Shown: positions 1 through 8,115, numbered from the stretch's first letter. The stretch: 20,365 nt of DNA from DATGQT01 sp033720695 (GCA_033720695.1 JAWWCA010000037.1:1-20365), one strand, 5' to 3'. The notes: generated from the letters alone by a model not told the origin. Made by a program: numbers and translations.

Positions 1-175
1 CCCCACCCCCCCCGACCCCCCGACGGGCTCGGGCGGGGGGCGGGAGGCGCCGAGACCCCCCCGCCGCACGGGCGGCGCCCGCGCGGGAGGGTGCCGGCGC
101 GGGCGCGGCGCGTCCGGCCGCGACGGTCGGAGAGGGGCCGTATGTTGCGGCCCCCTCTTCAGCCCTCCCCTCTCG
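1..175. other. C/G-rich intergenic leader
   Basis: No gene is supported here. The first ~110 bases are runs of C and G of low complexity, and the open frame crossing them is a high-GC shadow of the next gene. Near its right end is TATGTTGC (141-148), which resembles the Bacteroidota -7 element and sits 35 bases before the start codon at 176. No TTG is present at the -33 distance. A pyrimidine-rich stretch lies just before the ATG. Confidence 0.5.
141..148 (+). promoter_or_regulatory. Candidate -7 promoter element for the beta-CASP gene
   Basis: TATGTTGC fits the TAnnTTTG-like -7 element of Bacteroidota. The context CCGTAT is shared with elements upstream of the 16S gene (19783 region) and the TPR gene (15704 region). 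No -33 TTG is visible, so this rests on motif similarity and on position 35 bases before the ATG. Confidence 0.35.
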
Positions 176-1585
176 ATGAAGCTCACCTTCTGGGGCGCCG
201 CCCGCACCGTCACCGGCTCGCAGCATCTCGTCACCGTCGAGCACGGCGAGGCCGCCGGCCGCCAGCTCCTCCTCGACTGCGGGCTGTACCAGGGCCGCCG
301 CGCCGAGGCCAACGCCCGCAACCGCTCGTTCGCCGCCGACCCTGCGGCGCTGGAGGCGGTCGTCCTCTCCCACGCCCACATCGACCACTCGGGGCTGCTG
401 CCGCGGCTCTGGCGCGAGGGCTTCCGCGGGACCGTCTACTGCACCCACGCCACGCGCGACCTCTGCGCGCTCATGCTCCGCGACAGCGGCTACATCCAGG
501 AGAAGGACGCCGAGTTCTACAACCGCCGCATCCGCAAGAAGGGCGAGCCCGCCGTCGAGCCGCTCTACGACGTGGGCGACGCCGAGGGCGTGATGGAGCA
601 CTTCGTCTCCGTCCCCTACGACTATCCCTTCGCGCCGTTGCCGGGCGTCGAGGGGCGCTTCCGCGACGCCGGCCACATCCTCGGGTCGGCGACGGTGACG
701 CTGACGGTGGAGGAGGAGGGGCGCGAGAAGCGGCTCGGGTTCACCGGCGACATCGGCAACCCGGGCCGGCCCATCCTCCGCGACCCGGCCCCCATGCTCG
801 ACTGCGACTGGCTGATCTGCGAGTCGACCTACGGTGGGAAGACGCACGAGCCGGCCGGGCAGGCCAAGGACCGCCTCGCCGAGGTCATCGGGCGGACGGC
901 CGCGCGCGGCGGCAAGGTCATCGTCCCGGCGTTCGCCGTCGGGCGGACCCAAGAGCTCGTCTACGCGCTCGACCAGCTCTGGAACGAGGAGCGCATCCCC
1001 CGCATCCCCGTCTTCGTGGACAGCCCCCTCGCGGTCAACGTCACGGGCGTCTTCCGGAGCCACCCCGAGTGCTACGACCGCGAGCTCCTCGACTACATGC
1101 TCACCGACGACAACCCGTTCGGGTTCGAGCGGCTGGAGTACGTCCGCGAGGCGAGCCGGTCCAAAGAGCTCAACGGGATGGCCGTGCCGATGGTGATCCT
1201 CTCGGCGAGCGGGATGGCCGAGGCCGGCCGCATCCTCCACCACCTCCGCAACAACGTTGAGGACCCCAAGAGCACCGTAGTCGTCGTCGGGTTCATGGCC
1301 GAGCACACGCTGGGGCGCCGGATCGTGGAGCGCCGCGAGGAGATCAAGATCTTCGGGCAGCCGCACCGCCTCCGCGCCGAGGTCGCCGTCCTCAACTACT
1401 TCTCCGCCCACGCCGACGAGCCCGGGATCCTCGACTTCGTCGGGACGCTCGACCGGGAGCGGCTCCAGAGCGTCTTCCTCGTCCACGGCGACGAGGAGCG
1501 CCAGGTCGCCCTCCGCGGCGCGATGCAGGCCGGCGGCTACGGCGACGTCCAGATCCCAGCGCAGGGCGAGACGGTGGCGCTGTAG
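176..1585 (+). CDS. Beta-CASP metallo-beta-lactamase, RNA-processing exonuclease family
   Basis: The 469-residue protein is a complete MBL-fold/beta-CASP/RMMBL enzyme of the CPSF-73-like family found in bacteria (YsaA/Ysh1-like), usually annotated as an RNA-metabolising MBL exonuclease. The zinc motif HAHIDH is at residues 66-71, GHILGS at 166-171 holds the next ligand, and FTGDIG contains Asp192. The beta-CASP part runs from about 210 (ESTYGG, residues 216-221) to about 380. The C-terminal RMMBL segment carries SAHAD (His412) and VHGDE (His437). It is expected to be cytosolic and to act on RNA ends. The ATG follows a pyrimidine-rich leader, and no upstream start is credible because the earlier sequence does not look coding. 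It converges with the kinase gene. The family call is firm; the physiological RNA substrate is unknown. Confidence 0.93.
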   Translation: MKLTFWGAARTVTGSQHLVTVEHGEAAGRQLLLDCGLYQGRRAEANARNRSFAADPAALEAVVLSHAHIDHSGLLPRLWREGFRGTVYCTHATRDLCALMLRDSGYIQEKDAEFYNRRIRKKGEPAVEPLYDVGDAEGVMEHFVSVPYDYPFAPLPGVEGRFRDAGHILGSATVTLTVEEEGREKRLGFTGDIGNPGRPILRDPAPMLDCDWLICESTYGGKTHEPAGQAKDRLAEVIGRTAARGGKVIVPAFAVGRTQELVYALDQLWNEERIPRIPVFVDSPLAVNVTGVFRSHPECYDRELLDYMLTDDNPFGFERLEYVREASRSKELNGMAVPMVILSASGMAEAGRILHHLRNNVEDPKSTVVVVGFMAEHTLGRRIVERREEIKIFGQPHRLRAEVAVLNYFSAHADEPGILDFVGTLDRERLQSVFLVHGDEERQVALRGAMQAGGYGDVQIPAQGETVAL

Positions 1586-1617
1586 AGCCCGTCCGCCGTC
1601 AGGAGACCGCGGGCTCT
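1584..1617. terminator. Hairpin between convergent genes
   Basis: AGAGCCCG (1584-1591) and CGGGCTCT (1610-1617) form a perfect 8-bp inverted repeat around an 18-base loop. It spans the stop codon of the beta-CASP gene and the stop of the opposing kinase gene, the right place for a bidirectional terminator. There is no T-tract on either side, so termination may rely on Rho or the hairpin may only protect 3' ends. Confidence 0.45.
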
Positions 1618-2690
1618 CCGGCTGGGGCAGCCGGGAGCGCGATCGTAAACGAGGACCCCTCTCCGAGCACGCTCTCGACCGTGAGATCCCCGCCCATAGC
1701 GCGGACGAGTTCTCGGCTGATGGCGAGGCCGAGTCCGGCGCCGTCGCGCGGGGCATCGTCGGGCTGGGCCAGCTGCACGAACGGCTCGAAGACCCGCTCG
1801 ATCTCCTCGGGTGCGATCCCCCGCCCCGTGTCGCGGACGTGGAGGCGGACGAGGTCGTCGGTCTCCTCCGTCTCCACGCGGATGTGCCCGCCCGGGTCGG
1901 TGAACTTGACCGCGTTCGTGAGCAGGTTGAGCAGGACCTGCTGGAGACGTTCGGGGTCCGCCAGGACAGCGCCGGTCGCGGCCTGTGGCGTCCGTATGAA
2001 CGCGACGCCGGCCTCTGCCGCGAGCGGCTCCACGATGTCCGTCGCACGGTCGAGGACGTCGGACAGGGCCGTGGCGCGGACGCGCACGGTCACCCGACCG
2101 GCGTCCACGCGGGAGAAGTTCAGGAGGTCGGTGACGAGGCGGAGGACGTAGGCGCTGGACTCACGAATCCGGTCCAAGTCGCGGCGCTGGGCGTCCGTGA
2201 CAGGGCCGAGCGCCTCCTCCGCCAGCATGTGGGCGGCCAGGTTGATCGCGCTCAGCGGTGCGCGGAGGTCGTGGGAGAGGACGGAGAGGAAGCGGGCGCG
2301 GGCCCGGCTGGCCTCTTCGGCGGCGTGCTTCGCCTGGAGCAGTTCGGACTCGAACTGGTTCCGGCGCCGCATGGGGACGACGACGGCGTCATTGACCGCG
2401 CCGTCGTTGCCGGTGTGGCGGGTGGCGTTGAGGAGGACCGGGAGATCGTCGCCGCCGGCCGTTCGGAGGGAGAGGTAGACCTCGTTGACCTCTCCTTCCA
2501 CCCGCAGCAGCGGGAAGACATGCGTCTGATAGAAGATCTTCGCGCCCCGACTCAAGAGGGCGTCCACGTGGTGGCCCACCAGCGTCTCGGCTCCGAGGTA
2601 GTTGCGGAGCGTGGCGTTGGCGCGGACGACCGTACCATCGTCGTTCACGGAGAAGAACCCGCAGGGGGCGGTGTCGAGGAGGGGATCCAT
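1599..2690 (-). CDS. Sensor histidine kinase with RsbP-like PAS domain
   Basis: A 363-residue soluble kinase with no membrane segment. Residues 1-115 form a PAS-type input domain. The segments APCGF (9-13), FPLL (59-62), PVLLNA (84-89) and PMRRRNQFESELL (106-118) strongly recall the N-terminus of Bacillus RsbP as I remember it. A short coiled linker (about 112-134) leads into HisKA with the phosphoacceptor His140 in LSHDLRAP. The ATPase domain has the N box (NLLTNAVKFT, Asn255/Asn259), the G1 box DTGRGI (287-292), FEPF (301-304) and GAGLGLAI (317-324), so it should be active. It is the last gene of the operon, 22 bases after the hydrolase gene. I infer that the RsbQ-type hydrolase is its signalling partner and that the receiver protein is its phosphotransfer partner. 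Confidence 0.92.
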   Translation of the reverse strand: MDPLLDTAPCGFFSVNDDGTVVRANATLRNYLGAETLVGHHVDALLSRGAKIFYQTHVFPLLRVEGEVNEVYLSLRTAGGDDLPVLLNATRHTGNDGAVNDAVVVPMRRRNQFESELLQAKHAAEEASRARARFLSVLSHDLRAPLSAINLAAHMLAEEALGPVTDAQRRDLDRIRESSAYVLRLVTDLLNFSRVDAGRVTVRVRATALSDVLDRATDIVEPLAAEAGVAFIRTPQAATGAVLADPERLQQVLLNLLTNAVKFTDPGGHIRVETEETDDLVRLHVRDTGRGIAPEEIERVFEPFVQLAQPDDAPRDGAGLGLAISRELVRAMGGDLTVESVLGEGSSFTIALPAAPAGEPAVS

Positions 2691-2712
2691 CCCGTCCAGG
2701 GGCGACGTGGGA

Positions 2713-3528
2713 TCAGGCGGGGAGGCCAGCGTCAGCGAGGTAGGCCTTCATGGCCCCGATCGTTTCTTCCGGGTGACTCATGTGGGGGCAGTGGCCGGTC
2801 GCAGCGAGGTGGTGGAAGGTGCTCCGGGGGAGGTGGCGGTGAACGTAGTCGCCGACGGCGTCCGGTGCGATGGCGTCCTCCGAGCACTGGAGGACGAGGG
2901 CGGGAACCGGCACCTCGGCGAGGTCGGCTCGGTTGTCGGAGAAAAACGTCGCCTCGGCGAAGCGGCGCGCGGCGACGGGATCGGTCGAGCAGAAGCTCTC
3001 CTCCAGCTCCCGGGTCAACCCGGGCCGCTCCTCATTCTTCATCACCACCGGGGCGAGGAAGTTGGCCCAGCCGATGTAGTTCTTGTCCATGAGGTCGAGG
3101 AGCCCTTCGAGGTCCGCGCGGTCGAAGCCCCCGGCGTAATCGCCGTCGTTGAGGTAGCAGGGGGAGGGGCCGATCATGATCAGGTGGGCGAACCGGTCGG
3201 GCGCCTCGCGCGCGGCCAGCGCGCCGATCATGCTGCTCACCGAGTGTCCTACGAAGACGACCTCGTGGAGATCGAGGCGCTCACAGACGTCGAGAACGTC
3301 TTGAGCGTACCCCTCGAGGCTCCCGTAGCGTTCGGGGTCGTACGCGCCGAGGTCTGAGCGTCCGGAGCCGACGTAGTCGAAGAGGACGACGCGGTAGTCT
3401 TCCTCGAACGCGGGCGCGACGAACCGCCACATCGTCTGGTCGCAGCCGAAGCCGTGGGCGAAGAGCATCGGCTGCGTGCCGCGCCCGGTGACGGTGACGT
3501 TGTTGCGAGCGAGGATGTCGGCGGTCAT
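2713..3528 (-). CDS. rsbQ: RsbQ-type alpha/beta hydrolase (D14/KAI2-like)
   Basis: A 271-residue alpha/beta hydrolase that looks like a full-length RsbQ, the positive regulator of RsbP in Bacillus energy-stress signalling and a bacterial relative of the plant receptors D14 and KAI2. RsbQ-like stretches include GFGCDQ (26-31), FDYVGSGRSDL (50-60), GYAQDVLDVCE (73-83), GPSPCYLND (120-128), FCSTDP (179-184) and GHCPHMSHPEET (245-256). The catalytic triad is Ser96 in GHSVS, Asp218 and His246, at nearly the same numbers as I recall for RsbQ. The open frame extends upstream, but that part has no hydrolase similarity and overlaps the receiver gene in another frame, so I start at the ATG at 3528, 4 bases after the receiver stop. 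In this family the hydrolase is thought to act on a small hydrophobic signal; none is identified here. Confidence 0.93.
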   Translation of the reverse strand: MTADILARNNVTVTGRGTQPMLFAHGFGCDQTMWRFVAPAFEEDYRVVLFDYVGSGRSDLGAYDPERYGSLEGYAQDVLDVCERLDLHEVVFVGHSVSSMIGALAAREAPDRFAHLIMIGPSPCYLNDGDYAGGFDRADLEGLLDLMDKNYIGWANFLAPVVMKNEERPGLTRELEESFCSTDPVAARRFAEATFFSDNRADLAEVPVPALVLQCSEDAIAPDAVGDYVHRHLPRSTFHHLAATGHCPHMSHPEETIGAMKAYLADAGLPA

Positions 3529-3532
3529 GGGC

Positions 3533-3901
3533 TCAGGATGGCTCGAGCGCGGCGTGGATGGCCTCAAGGAGGGAGAGGGCGTCGCCCTTCTCGACGTAGC
3601 CGACGGCGCCCGCCGCGCGAGCTTCGGCCTCGCGCTCAATGGCGGGCTGTCCCGAAAGCACGAGGCAGGGGAGCGTCGGCCAGCGCTCGCGGAGGGTGGC
3701 GAGGAGGTCGAGGCCGGAGTCGCCGTCCAGAGAGAGGTCGAGGAGGACGAGGTCCGCGTCGGCGGCAGGGAGGGCCTCGAGGGCCTCCTCTGCGGTTGCG
3801 GCCGTCCCACACATCGAAAGCCCCGGCTGGAGGTCGATCAGCCGCGCCTGCATCTCGCGAACGAATGGGTGGTCCTCGACGAGGAAGATGCGGTGTGCCA
3901 C
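3533..3901 (-). CDS. Stand-alone response regulator receiver protein
   Basis: A 122-residue CheY-like receiver with no output domain. The acidic pocket is Glu9/Asp10, the phosphoacceptor is Asp55 (LVLLDLSLDG), the switch residue is Ser82 and the conserved lysine is Lys104 (VEKGD). The sequence style is close to NarL/LuxR-type receivers (VEDHPFVREM), but the reading frame stops after the last receiver helix. It starts with GTG and is the first gene of a three-gene operon with the RsbQ-type hydrolase and the PAS kinase. It is the likely phosphorylation target of that kinase. With no DNA-binding part, its output must go through a protein partner or a further phosphotransfer step that is not in this window. 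Confidence 0.9.
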   Translation of the reverse strand: MAHRIFLVEDHPFVREMQARLIDLQPGLSMCGTAATAEEALEALPAADADLVLLDLSLDGDSGLDLLATLRERWPTLPCLVLSGQPAIEREAEARAAGAVGYVEKGDALSLLEAIHAALEPS

Positions 3902-4080
3902 GGGCCGCTACAGGACAAGAGGGCAGGAGGCCGCGGGGGCAGACGGCTCGAGCGAGGGGGCGACGCAAAAGCCAGGTGCACGAACCCTGCTATGGCCGCC
4001 CTCATCCGTCGCCGCATGGCGACGAGGCCGCGCCGCCGGTGCACGAATGTACCGTCGCCGTACCGCGAATGCACCCTCGG
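3902..4080 (-). promoter_or_regulatory. Upstream region of the RsbQ/kinase operon with repeats
   Basis: This 179-base gap lies between the receiver start and the stop of the lipoprotein gene. It holds a 10-base direct repeat GGTGCACGAA at 3975-3984 and 4038-4047, 63 bases apart. The second copy also faces an inverted TGCACC at 4070-4075. On the minus strand TACATTCG (4051 to 4044) resembles the -7 element seen at other genes in the window. I infer an operator/promoter region for the signalling operon. No small gene is supported. Confidence 0.35.
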
Positions 4081-4527
4081 TCACGGCGCTGGGCCAAGGG
4101 TCGAGAGGTGGGAGGCAACGACTTGCCACCGGCCGTCGAGGAGCATCCACGTGTCGGTGTAGCGCATCCGGGTGTCGGGCGTGCCCTCGCCGCCAGGGTT
4201 GACGTAGACCCCGGTGAGGATGGCCGTGGTGCCGAGGATGCGGATGGAGCGGTCCTCGGTGAAGTGCGACGGGCCGGTCGGGGCGTCGTTCGGCGTCAGC
4301 CCGTCGAGCACGTCGTCCCGGGTGTCGACGCGCCCGCCGGGGAAGGTGATGGTGAAGCCGGGGGCGAGGATCTGCCCCATGGCCTCGCGGTCGCCGGTGT
4401 CGTAGGCGTCGAGCCAGGCGCGTTCGAGGCGGGCGAGGTCGTCGAGGGCCTGGTCGGGGTTGAGCGTCGAGGTGGGGACGCAGCCGGCGAGGACGAGGGC
4501 GAGGAGCAGGGCGGGGAGGCAGCGCAT
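4081..4527 (-). CDS. Small lipoprotein with NTF2-like (SnoaL/DUF4440) fold
   Basis: A 148-residue protein with a lipoprotein signal peptide: a short N-terminus, a Leu/Ala-rich core and the lipobox LAGC with Cys16. The mature part starts with a helix (DDLARLERAWLDAYDTGDREAM) typical of the NTF2-like superfamily, followed by FTITFPGGRVDTRDDVLD, a tract of alternating beta strands, and the ending YTDTWMLLDGRWQVVASHLS that marks DUF4440/SnoaL-like proteins. It is probably anchored in an envelope membrane. A bound ligand or enzymatic role cannot be read from the sequence. It appears to be a single-gene unit; TACCTTCC on the minus strand (4559 to 4552) is a possible -7 element 25 bases before the start. 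Confidence 0.82.
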   Translation of the reverse strand: MRCLPALLLALVLAGCVPTSTLNPDQALDDLARLERAWLDAYDTGDREAMGQILAPGFTITFPGGRVDTRDDVLDGLTPNDAPTGPSHFTEDRSIRILGTTAILTGVYVNPGGEGTPDTRMRYTDTWMLLDGRWQVVASHLSTLGPAP

Positions 4528-4662
4528 GGGTCGCGGGTCGCGGGTGTGCCCGGAAGGTAGCCGTCGGGGGGGAGACGGTCCGGAGAGAGAAACGTCGGAG
4601 AGGGAGGCGTAGCGAATCGGGTGGGATGCCTAGTTTCCGGCTCCCACAGCTCCCCCGTCCCG

Positions 4663-6663
4663 GTGCCCGACAACCGCACGCCCCTCGACGACGCCGACTC
4701 GATGGCCCCCCTCGGCGACGTGGCCGGTTCGCCCGATGAGGTCGCGATCCCGGCGCCGTACGTCTCGGCGGCCGAGTCGCCGGCGGAGGCCACGGTCAAG
4801 GCCGTCGTGGCAGGGATCGCCTTCGGCATCCTCTTCGGCGCGGCGAACGCCTACCTCGGCCTCCGTGCGGGCCTGACGATCTCGACCTCGATCCCCGTGG
4901 CCGTGATGACCGTCGCGCTGTTCCGGGCGCTGCAGGCGGCCGGGCGGCGGAGCAGCATCCTGGAGGCGAACCTGTCGCAGACGATCGGCTCGGCCTCGTC
5001 GTCGGTGGCGAGCGGCGTCATCTTCACGCTGCCGGCGCTGTTCCTGTGGGGGTTCGACACCAACCTCGTCCAGATCACGCTCCTCGCGATGTGCGGCGGG
5101 CTCCTGGGCGTCCTGTTCATGATCCCGCTCCGGCCCTACCTCATCGTGCGGGAGCACCCGAACCTGCCGTACCCCGAGGGGACGGCCTGCGCCGAGGTCC
5201 TGAAGGCGAGCGAGGCGGGCGGGGCGAAGGCCAAGAACGTGTTCCTCGGGCTCGGCATCGGGGCGCTCTTCAAGGGGCTGACGGGGTGGGCTCGCGTGGT
5301 GCCGGACAGCCTGGAGGCGAGCGTCCCGTTCCTCCGGAAGGGCCAGATCGGCAGCGATGTCAGTGCCGCGCTCTTCGGCGTGGGCTACATCCTCGGGCCG
5401 CGGATCGCCGCCATCATGGTGGGCGGCGGGCTCCTCTCGTGGCTCGTCATCATCCCCGCCATCGCCACGTGGGGCGCCGGCCGGCCGACGCCGCTCTACC
5501 CCGAGGCCTCGCTGACGATCGACGCGATGGAGCCGGGGCTGATCTGGACGCGCTACGTCCGCTACATCGGCGCCGGGGCCGTGGCGACGGGCGGCCTCAT
5601 CACGCTCGTCCGGAGCATCCCGACGATGATCGAGAGCTTCCGAATCGGGGCGCAGCAGCTCCGCGAGCGGCTCGCGGCGGGGAGCGAGGCGAGCGTGCTG
5701 AGGACCGAGCACGACCTCACGCTCCGCGTCGTCGGGATCGGGGCGTTTGTGATCTTCCTCGTCCTCGCCCTCGTGCCGGCCGCGTTCAGCTCCATCGACG
5801 TCCCGCTCGGGCGGGCCCTCGCCGCCCTCCTCGTCGTCGTCTTCGCGTTCTTCTTCGTGACCGTCTCGTCGCGCATCGTCGGGCTCGTCGGGGTGACCTC
5901 GAACCCGACGAGCGGGATGACGATCGCGACGCTGCTGGGGACGGCCTCCATCTTCCTCCTCCTCGGCTGGACCGACGACGCGGGCAAAATCGCTGCTCTG
6001 ACGGTCGGCGCCGTCGTCGCGATTGCCGCCTCGATCGCGGGCGACACGTCGCAGGACCTCAAGACGGGCTTCCTCCTCGGCGCGACGCCGCGGCGGCAGC
6101 AGGTGGGCGAGCTGGTGGGCGTCCTGACCTCGGCGGCCTTCGTCGCGCTGACGATCCTCTTGCTGGGCAGCGCCTACGGGTTCGGGGGCGAGGAGCTGCC
6201 CGCGCCGCAGGCCACGCTCATGCAGCTCGTGATCGACGGCGTCCTCGCGCAGTCGCTGCCGTGGACGTTCGTCGCGATTGGGGCGGGCATCGCGATCGTG
6301 GCCGAGCTGTTCCGCATCCCATCGCTGCCGTTCGCCGTCGGCGTCTACCTCCCCGTCTCGACGATGGTGCCCGTGTTCCTGGGCGGCCTGCTCCGGCTGG
6401 TCATGACGCGGCGCGTCGAGGGCGAGGAGAAGACGGCGCGGCGCGACCGCGGCATCCTGTTCGGCTCCGGCCTCGTGGGCGGCGAGGGGCTGATCGGCGT
6501 CGCGATCGCCGGGGCGGCGGGCTGGGCCGTCTCGCGGGGGGGCGAGCCGTGGACCGTCGGCTCCGAATGGTCCGGGGCGGCGGCGGAATGGCTGGCCCTC
6601 GCGCTGTTCGTCGGCCTCATCGCCTACTTCGCCCACCTCGTCCGGAAGCCGCCGGCGGCGTAG
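4663..6663 (+). CDS. OPT-family oligopeptide transporter
   Basis: A hydrophobic protein of about 666 residues with some 14-16 predicted membrane helices, matching the prokaryotic OPT family (PF03169) of peptide or metal-chelate transporters. Diagnostic segments are AANAYLGLRAG (about 60-70), NLPYPEGTACAEVL (about 167-180) and GDTSQDLKTGFLLGATP (from about 460). The frame stays open back to a GTG at 4621, but codon bias becomes coding-like only near 4663. A -7-like TAGTTTCC at 4631-4638 also argues against the earliest start. I therefore chose the GTG at 4663; the ATG at 4702 is a real alternative that removes 13 poorly conserved residues. It converges with the DUF2254 gene, leaving a 21-base gap. 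The family is firm; the substrate is unknown. Confidence 0.9.
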   Translation: MPDNRTPLDDADSMAPLGDVAGSPDEVAIPAPYVSAAESPAEATVKAVVAGIAFGILFGAANAYLGLRAGLTISTSIPVAVMTVALFRALQAAGRRSSILEANLSQTIGSASSSVASGVIFTLPALFLWGFDTNLVQITLLAMCGGLLGVLFMIPLRPYLIVREHPNLPYPEGTACAEVLKASEAGGAKAKNVFLGLGIGALFKGLTGWARVVPDSLEASVPFLRKGQIGSDVSAALFGVGYILGPRIAAIMVGGGLLSWLVIIPAIATWGAGRPTPLYPEASLTIDAMEPGLIWTRYVRYIGAGAVATGGLITLVRSIPTMIESFRIGAQQLRERLAAGSEASVLRTEHDLTLRVVGIGAFVIFLVLALVPAAFSSIDVPLGRALAALLVVVFAFFFVTVSSRIVGLVGVTSNPTSGMTIATLLGTASIFLLLGWTDDAGKIAALTVGAVVAIAASIAGDTSQDLKTGFLLGATPRRQQVGELVGVLTSAAFVALTILLLGSAYGFGGEELPAPQATLMQLVIDGVLAQSLPWTFVAIGAGIAIVAELFRIPSLPFAVGVYLPVSTMVPVFLGGLLRLVMTRRVEGEEKTARRDRGILFGSGLVGGEGLIGVAIAGAAGWAVSRGGEPWTVGSEWSGAAAEWLALALFVGLIAYFAHLVRKPPAA

Positions 6664-6684
6664 CAGACCGGAGACTGGAGGCGC

Positions 6685-8115
6685 TCACGGTCCGGAGGCG
6701 TCGGACGTGGCCTCCTTGACGCGCGTGGCGCGCGCGGCAAGCGTCCCGGCCCCCGACGCCATCTGCTGTGTAGCCGTCTCCACGACATCGGCGGCGTTGC
6801 CGTAGCCGCTCGCGCGGAGCGTCTGCGCCACCTCGCCCAGCGCCTTCTCCAGCTGCGGCGTCAACACGAGGTCGCCCAGCGCCGTGACGAGGCGGCCCAT
6901 CGAGATGGCCGTCCGGTCCTGGAGGTGCTCCGGAAGCTGCCCGAAGACGTGCGAATACGCGTGCAACACCTCCTCGAACGTCTTCGGCTGGAGAGATTCG
7001 GTCGCGACCACGGCCAGCGACTCCATCGCCGTGAGCGCCCGTTGCACCAGTCCGTCCGGGTAGACGAGCGGGAGCGAGCCGCCGCTGCCCTCGACCTCGT
7101 CGTAGTTCTCGGTCCATCGGGCCACGATATCGCGGAGGTTGCGGATGGCCTCCTGCGCGATGCTCGGGTTGTGGTAGGCCGTCGAGCCGGAGGACCAGCC
7201 GATCATGCGGATCTGCTCGATCCCGAAGGAGGGGTCGCGTCGGACGGCGCGCTGGTAATCCAACTCCACGGCCTTCCGGGCGACCTCAGCAAGCCGGTGG
7301 GCCTCCTCTGGGACCGCTGCCCGCACACGTGCGAGTTCCTCCCCGTAGGCCACGTAGTCGCCAATCTCGAGGGGGATTTCTACCTCCACCTCCCCTCGCC
7401 GCGTCGCCAACGCCTCTCGGAGCGGGTCCACCTTGACCTCGCGCACGTAGCCGTGCTGCTCCGTGCGGATCCGCACCTCGGTCCCGCCGAGGTAGCGAGG
7501 CGACCGGTAGGAGACCAGCAGAAGCTCGCGCTGCCGCCGGCGGGCCTCCAGCGTGAGCGTGCGCACTTCCCCGATCACCGTCTGCGGCCGCATCTGGTTG
7601 ACAGCCGTGAAGACGAGGACGGCGAGGGCGTAGAGGGCTGCGGCCGTCAGGAGCAGCGAGAGCGCCGCGCCGAGCAGCGGGTTGAATCCCTCATGCGCGC
7701 TGGCGTGGACCACGAGAGCGAACAGCGTCGAGCCGAGGAAGAAGCTGAGGAGGAGCTGGTTCCGCCGCCGGAGGAGGAACGAGTACACCACCTGGGCTCC
7801 GATGAGAGAGGCCGACTGCTGCAACGCCAGGAGGAGCATCGAGAAGGTGATCGAGGTCATCGTGATGAGCCCCGTCGTCACCATCCCGAGGAAGGCGTTC
7901 GTGGCGCCGGCTCGCCGGAACAGGTGGGCCTCGACTACACTTCTCACCGGTGCGATCCACCCCGGCGCACTCCGGTCCAGCCAGACCACCCCTACTGCGA
8001 GTGCTGCGAAGCCCAGCACCACGACGGTGGGCACCCAGAGGAACTCGACGAAGCCCCGGCGGACCCGGCTCCACGCGCTGGGATAGTCGATAGGAACGGT
8101 AGAGGAGCCCATCAT
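6685..8115 (-). CDS. DUF2254 family membrane protein
   Basis: A 476-residue protein with four predicted membrane helices near residues 25-45, 74-96, 119-139 and 148-171, followed by a long soluble part. The segment GMVTTGLITMTSITFSMLLLALQQSAS (split over 78-103) is characteristic of DUF2254. The soluble half contains RTEQHGYV, IGDYVAYGEELA and a DPSFGIEQI stretch that are also typical of this family. The function is not established. The open frame extends 37 codons upstream, but that part is Cys- and Arg-rich and unlike a membrane protein N-terminus, so the paired ATGs at 8115/8112 are preferred. It is divergent from the cobalamin riboswitch operon. No clear promoter is seen, though TATCTCTC on the minus strand near 8248-8241 is a weak candidate. 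Confidence 0.85.
   Translation of the reverse strand: MMGSSTVPIDYPSAWSRVRRGFVEFLWVPTVVVLGFAALAVGVVWLDRSAPGWIAPVRSVVEAHLFRRAGATNAFLGMVTTGLITMTSITFSMLLLALQQSASLIGAQVVYSFLLRRRNQLLLSFFLGSTLFALVVHASAHEGFNPLLGAALSLLLTAAALYALAVLVFTAVNQMRPQTVIGEVRTLTLEARRRQRELLLVSYRSPRYLGGTEVRIRTEQHGYVREVKVDPLREALATRRGEVEVEIPLEIGDYVAYGEELARVRAAVPEEAHRLAEVARKAVELDYQRAVRRDPSFGIEQIRMIGWSSGSTAYHNPSIAQEAIRNLRDIVARWTENYDEVEGSGGSLPLVYPDGLVQRALTAMESLAVVATESLQPKTFEEVLHAYSHVFGQLPEHLQDRTAISMGRLVTALGDLVLTPQLEKALGEVAQTLRASGYGNAADVVETATQQMASGAGTLAARATRVKEATSDASGP

Noticed and set aside
1..120. C-run region as a possible repeat array or origin
   Set aside because: Only low-complexity C/G runs are visible, with no periodic unit or DnaA-box-like sites.
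3529..3810. 94-residue N-terminal extension of the RsbQ-like protein
   Set aside because: It is out of frame with, and overlaps, the receiver gene, and lacks any domain. RsbQ-like sequence starts at the ATG at 3528.
4630..6636. Minus-strand open frame of 668 codons across the OPT gene
   Set aside because: The sequence is a mix of Arg, Asp, Glu and His with no hydrophobic core and mirrors the codon bias of the transporter gene.
6664..6684. Terminator between the OPT and DUF2254 genes
   Set aside because: Only weak, imperfect pairing (GACCG with CGGTC across a long loop) can be drawn; not enough to call.
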